From NCBI GenBank assembly GCA_003354225.1, contig PIVH01000152.1, positions 1 to 7,456 of the forward strand: a DNA stretch of 7,456 nucleotides, given 5' to 3'. Below the pieces are notes generated by a model. The model had not been told where the DNA came from, made no database searches, and was given only the letters and a program-made list of their open reading frames with translations. Shown here one piece after another: positions 6,271-7,456 of this stretch (the first letter of the stretch is position 1; each line of letters begins with the position of its first letter). A program made the translations under genes and the position numbers. Source of the stretch: Globobulimina sp. (lineage: Eukaryota > Foraminifera > Rotaliida).

Positions 6271-7456
6271 ATGTTTTTCACAGTCTACTTCCTCATAGCA
6301 TCATGGGCACGTTCGCAAGCACCACCGCCTGATGGACATATATTCAATCAAAGATTGGACCATTTCAACCCGCAAAACCTCATAACATTTCCACAGAGAT
6401 ACTTCACCTCAGACAAATATTACAATCCTCAAAACAGCACAATTTCCACCATTTTCTTTTATTGTGGCGGAGAAGGCGACCTCGAAGGATTTTGGAACAA
6501 CGTCGGTTTACCATTCGATATTGCCACTCAATTTAATGCATTTATTGTATTTGCTGAACATCGATATTATGGCAAATCGTTACCTTCAAACATGTCGCAA
6601 TCCAATCCATCATATTTTAAATATTTATCAATGGAACAAGCAATTGCTGATTTTGCTGTTATTGCTCAATACATAAAAAACCAACAAATATTTCCCAATT
6701 TACATGATTCTCCAGTCATAGCATGGGGCGGCTCTTATGGTGGGATATTATCTGCATTGCTAAGAGTTCATTATCCCGCTCTCTTTCAAATTGCGATTGC
6801 GGCCTCTGCGCCGTGGCTACAATTGATGAATGCCGGCAGTCCAACCATATACTTTGAAATTGTAACAAATGATTATAATTTATCAAACAAACAATGTCCG
6901 CAAATCGTAAGAAATGGATTCACGCAAATGTACCAACAATATGTCAACAACAATAACTATGAACCTTTGCAATCAATATTCAATACATGTGACCCAGTCA
7001 CTGTTGACAATTTTGATAATTTTATCAATTGGATCAGAAACGCTTTTGCTGTGTTTGCACAAAGGTTTGTGACTTGGAACAGTTTCATGCCAATTACTTT
7101 AATATAATTTATTTTAATTACACAGTGATTATCCGTATGCCACAGGGTCAGCAATGCCGGCTTGGCCAATTGACTATGTTTGCAACAACATATTATTACC
7201 AAATATGAATCAAACATTGCAGGCAATATCAAGAACCACGCAATTCTTTTACAACAATGTGAGTAATAACAATGAATTAAAATGTTTGAATGTAAGTGAG
7301 TTATTTCCATATTGCAGTGACCATTGTTGGTGTGGTACTGGGCCGAATGCGCACGCTTGGAACTATCAGCAATGCACAGAGATTATAATAGCAACAAATA
7401 CAAATAACATTAAGGATATGTTTCCGCGCTCTGTCTGGGAGCTTGAAAATATGACA
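6271..7456 (+). CDS. Secreted or lysosomal S28 serine peptidase (DPP2/prolylcarboxypeptidase type), 3' partial
   Basis: S28 peptidases cleave after proline: dipeptidyl peptidase 2 removes N-terminal dipeptides and prolylcarboxypeptidase removes C-terminal residues, both in acidic lysosome-like compartments or outside the cell. Exons 6271-7064 and 7126 to the window edge give 375 residues; family members are near 490. Residues 1-16 look like a signal peptide. The family opening FNQRLDHFNPQ is at 25-35, the FFYCGGEGD strand at 62-70 and FAEHRYYGKSLP at 94-105. The nucleophile is Ser155 in WGGSYGG. DYPYATG and PAWPI follow the splice site, then CGTGPNAHAW and the DMFP stretch near the end. TFPQRYF, CGTGP and the final region resemble DPP2 (DPP7) more than PRCP, though by memory only. 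The catalytic Asp and His lie beyond the window. Several N-glycosylation sequons (Asn55, Asn107, Asn203, Asn293) fit a secretory route. Confidence 0.9.
7065..7125 (+). other. Intron in the peptidase gene (61 nt)
   Basis: Donor GTTTGT at 7065 and acceptor AATTACACAG ending at 7125. It is phase 2 and restores Ser265. The joined sequence FAQSDYPYATG matches the conserved S28 segment. Read through, the frame ends at TAA just inside the intron, so splicing is required. Confidence 0.85.

Noticed and set aside
6957-7310. Minus-strand frame of 117 codons across the peptidase intron
   Set aside because: It is antisense to two exons with firm S28 homology and has no family resemblance of its own.
1-7456. 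CRISPR array, insertion sequence, bacterial operon, tRNA or rRNA gene
   Set aside because: No regular spaced repeats, transposase, inverted terminal repeats or structured RNA gene was seen, and introns argue against a prokaryotic source.

Overview
This window looks like nuclear DNA from an AT-rich, intron-containing eukaryote with a compact genome. The coding frames are broken by short GT-AG introns (about 54 to 171 nt). The proteins are eukaryotic families: a RECQ1-type helicase and a secreted S28 serine peptidase. Neighbouring genes lie tens to a few hundred bases apart. Asn-rich and Lys-rich low-complexity stretches suggest a protist or another small-genome eukaryote, but I cannot name a lineage. 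All gene models here were spliced by hand; no transcript data or database search was available.

Layout. (1) Positions 1-214 are AT-rich and mostly the probable 3' UTR of the next gene. (2) Positions 215-1111, minus strand: a three-exon gene for an uncharacterised 226-residue membrane protein. (3) Positions 1112-1336: intergenic. (4) Positions 1337 to about 2274, minus strand: an unrecognised soluble protein of nearly 300 residues, whose 5' end has no simple ATG. (5) A short divergent intergenic region. (6) Positions 2371-6186, plus strand: a five-exon RecQ helicase of 1150 residues with an N-terminal coiled coil, a full helicase core, a zinc-binding module, a winged-helix region, acidic and basic linkers, an HRDC-like domain and an Asn-rich tail. 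(7) An 84-nt gap. (8) Positions 6271 to the end, plus strand: a secreted S28 peptidase of the DPP2/prolylcarboxypeptidase type. It is cut by the window edge before its catalytic Asp and His.

The genes do not appear to form a pathway: DNA repair helicase, lysosomal or secreted peptidase, membrane protein and an orphan are simply neighbours. The most interesting points are the RecQ architecture (a RECQ1-like core joined to an HRDC-like module and a long tail), an intron of exactly 63 nt with no stop codon that splits its zinc-binding cysteines, the frequency of GTT-type splice donors, an internal FED...H...CGL repeat in the membrane protein, and the missing start of the orphan gene. I did not find a convincing new multi-gene system.
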